Shown here: in pieces, positions 1-5,968 of the stretch
Layout of the letters: every line of letters starts with the position of its first letter
Position numbering within the stretch: the stretch's first letter is position 1
Assembly: GCA_900769345.1 (NCBI GenBank)
Contig: CAAGGJ010000054.1
Span: forward strand, 1 to 5,981
Direction: 5' to 3'
Source: Bacteroidales bacterium
GTDB lineage: Bacteria; Bacteroidota; Bacteroidia; Bacteroidales; Muribaculaceae
DNA: 5,981 bases
Made by a program: the position numbers and the translations under genes
Notes under the pieces: generated by a model
What the model was told of the DNA's origin: nothing
The model's database searches: none
What the model saw: only the letters and a program-made list of their open reading frames with translations

Positions 1-1576
1 CCAGTCGAGCGTATTGTCGGCTCAGACGCTGCTTGAAGTTCTGCCAATCGCGTGTGGCATTGCTGCACCAACCCAGTTCGGCCACCGCCAGCAAGCGCGG
101 GAAACTGAGATATTCGGCATAATTCTCCGAACGGTTTTCGTTGAGTGGCGTCAATTCCTGCAGTATGGTGCCATGTATAAATTGGTCGCTCCAGAAGCAA
201 CCCTGCACGCCAAGCACGGTAGATGCCGACGAATAGTCGTTGACGGGCATCGAGTAGCACTTCTCGAGCGAGATGGGTGGCATCCAGGTGGCTGCCTTGA
301 TTTCGCCCGGAGTCTTGCTTTCGGGGAAGTCGAGATAGAGGTTGGTGGCAGGCGAGAGTATGGCCTTGTGTCCGGTGTTGCGGGCTTTGATGGTGTCGGC
401 CACTTCGTGCCATATCACAGCCACCACAGGTTGGCTCACCTCGCCGCGCATTATTATTTCTTCCCATCCCACCACGGTTTTGCCTTTAGCTTTCATCATA
501 TTCGCCACCACATTGGTGAGATAGCCCTGAAGGTCGGATGCCTTTTCTATGCCTTCACGCTTCATCACTTCGCGGCAAAGCGGACATTCGTTCCAACGGT
601 CGTAGACGGCTTCATCGCCGCCGATATTGATGTATTGCGATGGGAATAGGTTTACGGTCTCTTCGAGCACATCGGAGAGGAATTTAATCGACGATTCCTT
701 GCCCACACACAGTAGGTCGCGACTGATGAAGTGCTCACGAGGCACTTCATGCTGTTTGCCGGTGCACGACAGCCACGGATAAGCCACCACAGCCGAAAGC
801 ATGTGAGCGGGGAATTCTATCTCGGGGATAATCTCCACACCACGCACTGCAGCATAGGCTATGATTTCGCGAATATCGTCCTGCGTATAATAGCCGCCGA
901 GGCGATTTTGGTCCTTGCCGGCCCAAGCGCCCACCTCGGTGAGTCGCGGATATTTTTTTATTTCGAGACGCCAACCCGAGTCGTCGATAAGGTGAAATTG
1001 CAGCTTGTTCATCTTATACATAGCCATCATGTCGATGTAATGCTTCACAAACTCCTTGTCGAAGAAGTATCGAGCCACATCGAGCATCATGCCACGCCAC
1101 GGGCGGTTAGGAGCGTCGCTGATAGTGACGTAGGGCACTTGCCATGCCACATCGCGCTGCAAGGCTTTGCTGTGAATGGCAGGCGGCAGCAATTGCAGAA
1201 ACGATTGAATGCCATAGAACAAGCCGCTGTTGTCGTGAGCGCAGATGGTGATGCCGCGACGGTCAACGGTCAGGTTATAACCCTCGGCGGCAGTCACGCG
1301 GTGCGCATCTATCTCAAGCACCACATCGGCACGACTTTTCTTCTTGGTTGTGCTCCAATTGTAGGCTGTGGCGCCGAAGATTGCCTCGCGCAGATACTGC
1401 GCCTGCGGTTCACACTCGGCAGAGTATGTCATAGTCATATCGGCACGCAGCGTGAGCGAGCCGCTTTGTTGCTCTATATGAGCCGGTTGAGGAACTATCG
1501 ATATCGTCTGAGCCCACATGCCTGTGTATGAGCCCAACCACAATGCTAATGCTGTGAAAATCTGTAAGTATTTCAT
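1..1576 (-). CDS. GH20 beta-N-acetylhexosaminidase, secreted; 3' end lies outside the window
   Basis: Reading down from ATG at 1576-1574, 525 codons are open to the left edge with no stop, so the C-terminus is missing. Residues 1-23 form a Sec signal peptide (MKYLQIF... ending MWAQ) with no lipobox, pointing to the periplasm. IVPQP opens a GH20b-type N-terminal domain (about 25-150), followed by the GH20 TIM barrel. Visible family motifs are LDVARYFF, H195-L-I-D-D-S-G-W-R203, P251-E-I-E-F-P-A-H258, the catalytic pair D321-E322 in NIGGDE, GW371EE and GVQGCFW462. GH20 enzymes remove terminal beta-linked GlcNAc or GalNAc by substrate-assisted catalysis: the Glu is the acid/base and the Asp orients the acetamido group. 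It starts 14 bp after the propeller gene and has no Shine-Dalgarno, so it is probably the second gene of that operon. Oddities are Ala where PGH is usual, and YLDFP where many relatives have a Tyr after the Asp. The GH20 assignment is firm. The exact linkage cut is inferred. Confidence 0.95.
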   Translation of the reverse strand, partial: MKYLQIFTALALWLGSYTGMWAQTISIVPQPAHIEQQSGSLTLRADMTMTYSAECEPQAQYLREAIFGATAYNWSTTKKKSRADVVLEIDAHRVTAAEGYNLTVDRRGITICAHDNSGLFYGIQSFLQLLPPAIHSKALQRDVAWQVPYVTISDAPNRPWRGMMLDVARYFFDKEFVKHYIDMMAMYKMNKLQFHLIDDSGWRLEIKKYPRLTEVGAWAGKDQNRLGGYYTQDDIREIIAYAAVRGVEIIPEIEFPAHMLSAVVAYPWLSCTGKQHEVPREHFISRDLLCVGKESSIKFLSDVLEETVNLFPSQYINIGGDEAVYDRWNECPLCREVMKREGIEKASDLQGYLTNVVANMMKAKGKTVVGWEEIIMRGEVSQPVVAVIWHEVADTIKARNTGHKAILSPATNLYLDFPESKTPGEIKAATWMPPISLEKCYSMPVNDYSSASTVLGVQGCFWSDQFIHGTILQELTPLNENRSENYAEYLSFPRLLAVAELGWCSNATRDWQNFKQRLSRQYARL

Positions 1577-1590
1577 GGTGTAAATATGAG

Positions 1591-2814
1591 TTATTTGTTT
1601 ACTTTTCTTATAGGAATCTGCACATTCATAGAGCAACCATCGGTGCGCGGATTTACATCCTCTATTGTGCAAGCCGCAAAGAGCACCTTAACTTCGCCGT
1701 GCTCGCCATGGAGTATTTGTGGGCGCTCGAGGCGGTTGAGTTTCACTGTTTCGCCCGACTTGAGCACCACTTCTTTCTTGATGAATAGCGGTTTCTCGGG
1801 CAGAGTCCACTCTATGCCGTCGCAGCTTTGCATCCATGCCAGCGATGGCCCTGCTTTGGTGAAATGTCCGGTGAAATCTTTGAATACGGCATAAAACATG
1901 CGGTCGGTCTCATCGTACCACACATAAGGGTCCTCTGCCGATAGCTTGGCACCATCGGAGGTCTCGATGGTGAACACTTCGAAGTCCTGTGCCACAAAGG
2001 GCCCCATAGGACTATCGGCGATGGCCACACCATGCACGCCGCGCCACCTCGGGTCGTAGATATTGCCTTTGAAATAGAGCAAATATTTGCCATCGGCAGG
2101 GCGATATACCACTGAAGGATTCACCACAATGATGTTGTCGGGCAGCGGTTTGGTGCCTTCGGGCGACGGGTCTACTATGTCGGTGTCTTTCACGCGAGTG
2201 CGAGCATCGAGAATGCACTCTCCGTCGCGATAATCGCCACGAAGCAATTGCTCGAACGAGTCGAACTCTATCACGCCTATCTTTTGCATTTGCTGCAGAC
2301 GGCTGCGACGGTCGAGCGTGTCGGTTGCCGACTTCACTTTGCTGTTGCCCGGGTCGCTTGTACCCACGTAGTAGAGATAATATTTGTCGCCAAACTTGCG
2401 CAGATGGGGATTTTGCACACTTTGAGAGTCCCAGTTCGAAGTATCGTGTCTGTAGCCATCGCTATTCATAAAAAATCCGAGCATTCGATAGCCGCCATCA
2501 GGTCGGTCGCTCACCGCCAAACCCATTTTCGAACCCGTCACCCAAGCATTAGTGAACACACTACCCGTTTCGGGAGCCGAGAACACCATATAGTATTTTC
2601 CGTCATCGGCCTTGAGCGTCGAAGCACCCCACACAAAGTGGTCGTCGAGCGCAAACACCGACTTGCCGCGAAGCACTTCGCTCTTGCCTATGGTCACTAC
2701 CTGGGCATCTATTGCCTGTGCTTCGAAGTGCGGTTGTGCCACTATTTGGCTCGTTAGAGCCATCATAATAAGTGTAATTATGCTTCTTGTGTTATTTTTG
2801 AATTGAAGTATCAT
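1591..2814 (-). CDS. Secreted five-bladed beta-propeller glycosidase of the GH43/GH117/GH130 clan, substrate unknown
   Basis: The protein has 407 residues and a Sec signal peptide ending near IVAQ (residue 27), without a lipobox, so it is probably periplasmic. The rest shows the repeated blade pattern of GH43/62/32/68/117/130-like propellers: HFVWGAS (59-65), DGKYYMVFSAP (71-81), QNPHLRKFGDKYYLYYVG (134-151), NPSVVYRPADGKYLLYFKG (232-250), SAEDPYVWYD (292-301) and LERPQIL (362-368). The acidic residues in the AEDP segment and early in the first blade are candidate catalytic or binding residues by analogy; I cannot assign them individually. Related Bacteroidota proteins are usually annotated only as glycoside hydrolase family protein. 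It is the promoter-proximal gene of a two-gene operon with the GH20 enzyme and lies divergent from a GH92 mannosidase, so a role in trimming the same glycan is an inference from context. A GH130-like phosphorylase is less likely because the protein is exported. The start is supported by the signal peptide that follows it directly and by a promoter about 60 bp upstream. Confidence 0.85.
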   Translation of the reverse strand: MILQFKNNTRSIITLIMMALTSQIVAQPHFEAQAIDAQVVTIGKSEVLRGKSVFALDDHFVWGASTLKADDGKYYMVFSAPETGSVFTNAWVTGSKMGLAVSDRPDGGYRMLGFFMNSDGYRHDTSNWDSQSVQNPHLRKFGDKYYLYYVGTSDPGNSKVKSATDTLDRRSRLQQMQKIGVIEFDSFEQLLRGDYRDGECILDARTRVKDTDIVDPSPEGTKPLPDNIIVVNPSVVYRPADGKYLLYFKGNIYDPRWRGVHGVAIADSPMGPFVAQDFEVFTIETSDGAKLSAEDPYVWYDETDRMFYAVFKDFTGHFTKAGPSLAWMQSCDGIEWTLPEKPLFIKKEVVLKSGETVKLNRLERPQILHGEHGEVKVLFAACTIEDVNPRTDGCSMNVQIPIRKVNK

Positions 2815-2871
2815 CAGATTCTCTTCTTTTGGTTATTAATTAAATGCGGTTTATGCGTTACCAATGTCAAG

Positions 2872-2903
2872 CAAATTTAGAAATTATTTTTTAGTCGGGC
2901 AAA
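2872..2903 (-). promoter_or_regulatory. Bacteroidota housekeeping promoter for the propeller-GH20 operon
   Basis: On the minus strand, TTTG (2903-2900) is followed by a 20-nt spacer and TAAATTTG (2879-2872). This is an exact match to the published Bacteroides consensus of a -33 TTTG and a -7 TAnnTTTG with about 19-21 nt between them. Transcription would start near 2865, giving a leader of about 50 nt before the ATG at 2814. The match and spacing are seen directly; promoter activity is inferred. Confidence 0.72.
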
Positions 2904-3017
2904 CAAACCGACCTCAAATCGGCGCCTATGCAATGTTTTCGGCCGGCGGTTGTGCTTTCCGGCGCTTGGCTTGGTGGTGCTTGGGCTTATGGGTGTGTTA
3001 TTGTAGAATAGCAGATA

Positions 3018-3050
3018 TGTGCCTTAACGGCAAATTTTACATTAATTTTG
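3018..3050 (+). promoter_or_regulatory. Candidate distal promoter for the GH92 gene
   Basis: TAATTTTG (3043-3050) matches the Bacteroides -7 box TAnnTTTG exactly. TGTG (3018-3021), one mismatch from TTTG, lies 21 nt upstream. It would give a leader of roughly 130 nt. The -33 box is weak, so this competes with the candidate at 3069-3100. Confidence 0.4.
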
Positions 3051-3068
3051 CTTTATTGACTGTGGATT

Positions 3069-3100
3069 GTTGCTATTTCGGTTTTTATTTATGAACTTTG
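3069..3100 (+). promoter_or_regulatory. Candidate proximal promoter for the GH92 gene
   Basis: GAACTTTG (3093-3100) differs from the -7 box TAnnTTTG only at the first T. GTTG (3069-3072) sits 20 nt upstream as a one-mismatch -33 box. The predicted leader is about 85 nt and A-rich. Each box has one mismatch, so this is no stronger than the distal candidate, and either or both may be used. Confidence 0.38.
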
Positions 3101-3190
3101 CAAGTAGTCAACTAAAGCAACATAATAATTACAATAACCAAGATTAGAAATAAATAACAAAAACAATAACCTTTAAATACTCAAAAACTG

Positions 3191-5470
3191 ATGTTGAAGA
3201 AATCATTATTTACTCTATTGGCGTTAGGCATGGCAATAGCTGCTCAGGCAGTGGTCAGCCCGGTAGATTATGTGAATACCTTGATGGGTACACAGTCGAA
3301 ATTTGAGCTCTCTAATGGCAACACCACTCCCACGGTGTGTGTTCCTTGGGGTATGAACGAATGGATACCTCAAACGGGCAAAAATGGCGACGGATGGTCA
3401 TATACCTACAACGCCGACAAGATTCGTGGTTTCAAGCAGACCCACCGCCCAAGTCCGTGGATCAACGATTTCGGACAGTTCTCGCTTATGCCCGAAACCG
3501 GAGAACTCGTTATCAACGAGGATAAGCGTGCCTCGTGGTTCTCACACAAGGCTGAGGTGGCTACTCCTTACTATTATAGCGTGTATCTCGCCGACTATGA
3601 TGTGACCACCGAGCTTACCAGCACCGACCGTGCTGCGGCTTTCCGTTTTACCTTCCCTGAAGATAACGCTTATGTGGTAATCGATGCCTACGACCGCGGC
3701 TCGTGGATTAAGGTGATTCCTGAGGAAAACAAGATTGTGGGCTACAACACTCGCCACAGTGGCGGTGTGGGCAAACAGTATGCCAACTACTTCGTGGTGG
3801 TGTTCGACAAGCCTTTCGAGAAATGCCATGTGTGGAGTAACGACGAAATCGTGGAAGGTAAGAACGAACTTAAAGACGACCACGTAGGTGCTGCCGTTGG
3901 TTTCAAGACCAAGCGAGGCGAACAGATTACCGCCAAGGTGGCATCGTCGTTTATCAGCGTGGAGCAAGCCGAAATCAACCTTAAGGAGATAGGTGCTCGC
4001 TCTTTCGACGCTGTTAAGGCCGCTTCGAAAGCTGAGTGGAACAAGGTGCTCAGCGTGATAGATGTGGAAAGCGATAATGTGGATCAACTTCGCACATTCT
4101 ACAGTTGCTTCTTCCGCGCTCTCGTGTTCCCGCACAAGATGCACGAAATAGATGCCAAGGGCAATGTGGTTCACTATAGCCCGTTTGGCGATGGTGGCGT
4201 GGCTCCCGGTTATTTCTACACCGGAACCGGTTTCTGGGACACTTTCCGTTGCCTTTTTCCTCTCATCAACCTTCTTTACCCTACCGAAGGCGCCAAAATG
4301 CAGGAAGGATGGCTCAACTACTATAAGGAAAGCGGATTCTTGCCCGAATGGTCGAGCCCGGGTCACCGCGGATGTATGGTGGGCAACAATAGTGCCTCGG
4401 TAGTTGCCGACGGTATCCTTAAAGGACTCGTAAGCCGTGAAGATGCCGAAAAACTCTATGAGGCAATGGTGTTCGGTGCCAATCATGTTCACCCCGAAGT
4501 GTCGTCGACAGGTCGATATGGCTATGAATATTACAATAAGCTCGGTTATGTTCCTTACAATGTAGGCATCAACGAAAATGTGGCTCGCACACTCGAATAT
4601 GCCTACGACGACTGGTGCATCTATCAGGTAGGTAAGTTCCTCGGCAAGCCGGAGAGCGAAATCGAGGTCTTCAAAAAGCACTCTATGAACTATAAGAACG
4701 TGTTCTGCCCCGAAAACAAACTTATGCGCGGTCGCAACGAAGACGGCTCATTCCAGTCGCCGTTCAGCCCGCTCAAGTGGGGCGATGCTTTCACCGAGGG
4801 CAACTCGCTGCACTACACTTGGAGCGTGTTCCACGATGTGGCAGGTCTTATCGACCTAATGGGTGGCAAAAAGGCTTTCTCAGCCAAACTCGATGACGTG
4901 TTTGCTCAACCGCCGCATTTCGACAACAGCTACTATGGACAGACCATCCACGAGATTCGTGAGATGCAAATCATGAATATGGGCAACTATGCTCACGGAA
5001 ATCAGCCCATTCAGCACATGATATATCTCTACAGCTATGCCAACGAACCGTGGAAGGCTCAATACTGGGTGCGCCAAGTGATGAACAAACTCTATATGGC
5101 CACTCCCGACGGTTATTGCGGTGATGAGGACAATGGTCAGACATCGGCTTGGTATGTGTTCTCGGCTCTCGGATTCTATCCTGTGTGCTCGGCAGGCGAC
5201 CAATATGTGCTCGGCACTCCGCTGTTCAAGAAGGCTACCATCAATCTCGAAAACGGTAATAAGGTGGTGATTAAGGCTCCTAACAACAGCGCCGAAAACA
5301 TCTATGTGAAGAGCATCTTCTACAACGGTAAGAATTATACCAAGAACTACTACGACTACAAGTCGCTCCTGAAGGGTGCGGTAATCAATGTCACTATGGA
5401 CAGCAAGCCTAACAAGACTCGCGGCGTGACAGCAGCCGACCTCCCTTACTCGTTCTCGACTGCCAAGTAA
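3191..5470 (+). CDS. GH92 exo-alpha-mannosidase, probably alpha-1,2-specific, secreted
   Basis: This complete 759-residue protein is of normal GH92 length. Residues 1-20 are a Sec signal peptide ending AAQA, without a lipobox, so it is probably periplasmic. The N-terminal beta-sandwich (about 23-260) contains YVNTLMGT, PWGMNEW, GDGWSYTY and GFKQTHRPSPW90. The (alpha/alpha)6 catalytic domain (about 265-740) contains FWDTFR, the EGN segment with E536, H587-E588, YAHGNQPIQH (602-611) and D645-E-D647-NGQTSAWYVFSALGFYP. GH92 enzymes are calcium-dependent inverting exo-mannosidases. As I recall the Bacteroides thetaiotaomicron enzyme BT3990, its catalytic acid is E533, the base region D642/D644, and the alpha-1,2 specificity residues W88, H584 and E585. 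All have counterparts here at a constant offset of two to three residues, so alpha-1,2-mannosidase is the best call. GNQP instead of the commoner GNEP appears to be normal for this subgroup. The gene is monocistronic, with its own terminator, and divergent from the propeller-GH20 operon. The start has no Shine-Dalgarno, but the signal peptide fixes it. Confidence 0.96.
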   Translation: MLKKSLFTLLALGMAIAAQAVVSPVDYVNTLMGTQSKFELSNGNTTPTVCVPWGMNEWIPQTGKNGDGWSYTYNADKIRGFKQTHRPSPWINDFGQFSLMPETGELVINEDKRASWFSHKAEVATPYYYSVYLADYDVTTELTSTDRAAAFRFTFPEDNAYVVIDAYDRGSWIKVIPEENKIVGYNTRHSGGVGKQYANYFVVVFDKPFEKCHVWSNDEIVEGKNELKDDHVGAAVGFKTKRGEQITAKVASSFISVEQAEINLKEIGARSFDAVKAASKAEWNKVLSVIDVESDNVDQLRTFYSCFFRALVFPHKMHEIDAKGNVVHYSPFGDGGVAPGYFYTGTGFWDTFRCLFPLINLLYPTEGAKMQEGWLNYYKESGFLPEWSSPGHRGCMVGNNSASVVADGILKGLVSREDAEKLYEAMVFGANHVHPEVSSTGRYGYEYYNKLGYVPYNVGINENVARTLEYAYDDWCIYQVGKFLGKPESEIEVFKKHSMNYKNVFCPENKLMRGRNEDGSFQSPFSPLKWGDAFTEGNSLHYTWSVFHDVAGLIDLMGGKKAFSAKLDDVFAQPPHFDNSYYGQTIHEIREMQIMNMGNYAHGNQPIQHMIYLYSYANEPWKAQYWVRQVMNKLYMATPDGYCGDEDNGQTSAWYVFSALGFYPVCSAGDQYVLGTPLFKKATINLENGNKVVIKAPNNSAENIYVKSIFYNGKNYTKNYYDYKSLLKGAVINVTMDSKPNKTRGVTAADLPYSFSTAK

Positions 5471-5490
5471 TCAAAAACGATTAATCGGTA

Positions 5491-5543
5491 TAAAAAAGTG
5501 AGTTCAACCACCGCACATCGAGTGGGTTGGACTCACTTTTTTA
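5491..5543. terminator. Symmetrical intrinsic terminator after the GH92 gene
   Basis: A 19-bp stem pairs 5491-5509 with 5525-5543 around a 15-nt loop (5510-5524), with a single G-T wobble. The upstream arm begins with six A and the downstream arm ends with six T, so the hairpin carries a U-tract in both directions. It lies 20 bp after the GH92 stop and could also end transcripts entering from the right. The structure is seen directly; termination is inferred. Confidence 0.88.
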
Positions 5544-5562
5544 GTCGGCTTCGCCGCGGGTT

Positions 5563-5635
5563 GTAGGCATCACCTTGTGGTGATGCGGTTATTCGGCAAC
5601 TTCGTTGCGGTTATTTGGCGGCGTTGCCGCGGTTA
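5563..5635 (+). repeat. Composite repeat, copy 1 (hairpins A, B, C)
   Basis: This copy starts with GTAG (5563-5566) directly before hairpin A (5567-5586, loop TTGT). Hairpin B (5596-5608, loop TTC) and hairpin C (5618-5630, loop GTT) follow, all separated by GGTTA linkers. It is a complete 73-bp unit. Confidence 0.82.
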
Positions 5636-5710
5636 GTAGGCATCACCTTGGCGGTGATGCGGTTATTCGGCAAATTCTTTGCGGTTAATTGGCGGCGTTG
5701 CCGCGGTTAA
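5636..5710 (+). repeat. Composite repeat, copy 2 (hairpins A, B, C)
   Basis: This copy starts with GTAG (5636-5639) directly before hairpin A (5640-5660, five-base loop TTGGC). Hairpin B (5670-5682) has changed both arms, GCAAA/TTTGC in place of GCAAC/GTTGC, and so keeps full pairing. Hairpin C (5692-5704) is identical to copy 1. The unit is 75 bp. Confidence 0.82.
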
Positions 5711-5752
5711 TTAGGCATCACCTGGTGGTGATGCGGTTATTTGCCGCGGTTA
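5711..5752 (+). repeat. Composite repeat, truncated copy 3 (hairpin A and half of C)
   Basis: TTAG (5711-5714) replaces GTAG before an intact hairpin A (5715-5734, loop TGGT). After the GGTTATT linker, hairpin B is absent and only the right arm of C (GCCGC, 5743-5747) plus GGTTA remain. This fits deletion between similar linkers. Confidence 0.75.
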
Positions 5753-5761
5753 CCTGGTAAA

Positions 5762-5776
5762 CAACCTGAAAGGTTG
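5762..5776. repeat. Small hairpin with GAA triloop
   Basis: CAACCT (5762-5767) pairs perfectly with AGGTTG (5771-5776) around GAA. It is preceded by the near-palindrome TTACC-T-GGTAA (5750-5760), which joins it to the tandem array. Confidence 0.65.
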
Positions 5777-5784
5777 AACGCCGA

Positions 5785-5795
5785 GGGCGAAGCCC
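5785..5795. repeat. Small hairpin containing the stable GCGAAGC core
   Basis: GGGC (5785-5788) pairs with GCCC (5792-5795) around GAA. The central seven bases, GCGAAGC, are the sequence known from physical studies to form an exceptionally stable DNA mini-hairpin. The structure is seen; whether it forms in the cell is inferred. Confidence 0.6.
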
Positions 5796-5803
5796 GAGTG
5801 CTC

Positions 5804-5837
5804 GTAGCCGGGGGTTAAGCGTCAGCGCAACCCCCGG
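5804..5837 (+). repeat. REP-like element: GTAG followed by a GC-rich stem-loop
   Basis: GTAG (5804-5807) lies immediately 5' of CCGGGGGTT (5808-5816), which pairs perfectly with AACCCCCGG (5829-5837). The intervening twelve bases can form an inner GCG/CGC stem after a two-base bulge. A GTAG tetranucleotide beside a bulged GC-rich hairpin is the layout of gammaproteobacterial REP sequences recognised by RAYT transposases. Homology is not shown; the resemblance is structural. Confidence 0.6.
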
Positions 5838-5859
5838 AATGCCGTCATCATCAAGAAAA

Positions 5860-5874
5860 GCGTCTGAAAGACGC
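5860..5874. repeat. Small hairpin with GAA triloop
   Basis: GCGTCT (5860-5865) pairs perfectly with AGACGC (5869-5874) around GAA. It has the same loop and the same T-A closing pair as the hairpin at 5762-5776. Confidence 0.65.
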
Positions 5875-5935
5875 GAGAACAGTCGACAAGGAAGCCGATT
5901 TTCGCGTTCTTCGCATCTTGGTGGGCGTCACGATA

Positions 5936-5968
5936 CCGAGGGTTTCGCTTCGCTCCCCCCCCGGCTAC
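5936..5968 (-). repeat. Inverted second REP-like element
   Basis: On the minus strand, GTAG (5968-5965) is followed by CCGGGGG (5964-5958), which pairs with CCCTCGG (5942-5936) with one G-T wobble. The inner part is AGCGAAGCGAAA-like. Together with flanking bases, 5958-5977 forms an inverted repeat with 5796-5814 (19 matches, one extra base), so the two elements face each other like a BIME. An eight-C run (5955-5962) lies in one arm. Confidence 0.55.

Larger units (their letters stand above)
2815..3190. other. Divergent intergenic region between the propeller-GH20 operon and the GH92 gene
   Basis: This 376-bp stretch separates the two transcription units and holds promoters in both directions. 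Its flanks are AT-rich, while about 2930-3000 is a distinctly GC-richer patch with no gene I can recognise. The last 70 bases before the GH92 start are an A-rich, apparently unstructured leader without a Shine-Dalgarno, which is normal for Bacteroidota. I see no clear operator palindrome, only short 4-bp inverted repeats. The 76-codon frame at 2864-3094 overlaps the minus-strand promoter and has no recognisable content. Confidence 0.8.
5544..5752. repeat. Tandem array of composite triple-hairpin repeats
   Basis: Hairpins of three kinds recur in a fixed order, each followed by a linker starting GGTT (usually GGTTA). Kind A is GCATCACC-loop-GGTGATGC (from 5567, 5640, 5715). Kind B is GCAAC-TTC-GTTGC (5596) or GCAAA-TTC-TTTGC (5670). 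Kind C is GCGGC-GTT-GCCGC (5618, 5692), with a related lead unit CGGC-TTC-GCCG at 5546-5556. The order is C-A-B-C-A-B-C-A-partial C, with a period of 73 then 75 bp. Stems are kept while loops and linkers vary. No gene is visible here. It could act as DNA (REP-like or a recombination target) or as RNA structure downstream of GH92. Confidence 0.85.

Noticed and set aside
14..1531. Two plus-strand open frames of 211 and 266 codons (14-649 and 731-1531)
   Set aside because: They are antisense to the GH20 gene, whose minus-strand frame runs unbroken through the whole stretch and carries all the family motifs.
2864..3094. 76-codon plus-strand frame in the divergent intergenic region
   Set aside because: It overlaps the minus-strand operon promoter and both plus-strand promoter candidates, and its Cys- and Trp-rich translation has no recognisable domain.
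3542..4681. Long open frame of 379 codons on the minus strand
   Set aside because: It lies wholly inside the GH92 gene on the opposite strand. Its translation shows no recognisable motif, and its openness follows from the codon usage of the real gene.
5544..5752. A CRISPR array
   Set aside because: The recurring units are contiguous hairpins of three kinds with 5-8 base linkers. There are no unique spacers of about 30 bp between identical repeats.
5955..5962. Eight-C run as a phase-variation tract
   Set aside because: It is not in a coding frame or between promoter boxes I can identify. It forms part of a hairpin arm, so its length is more simply explained by the repeat.
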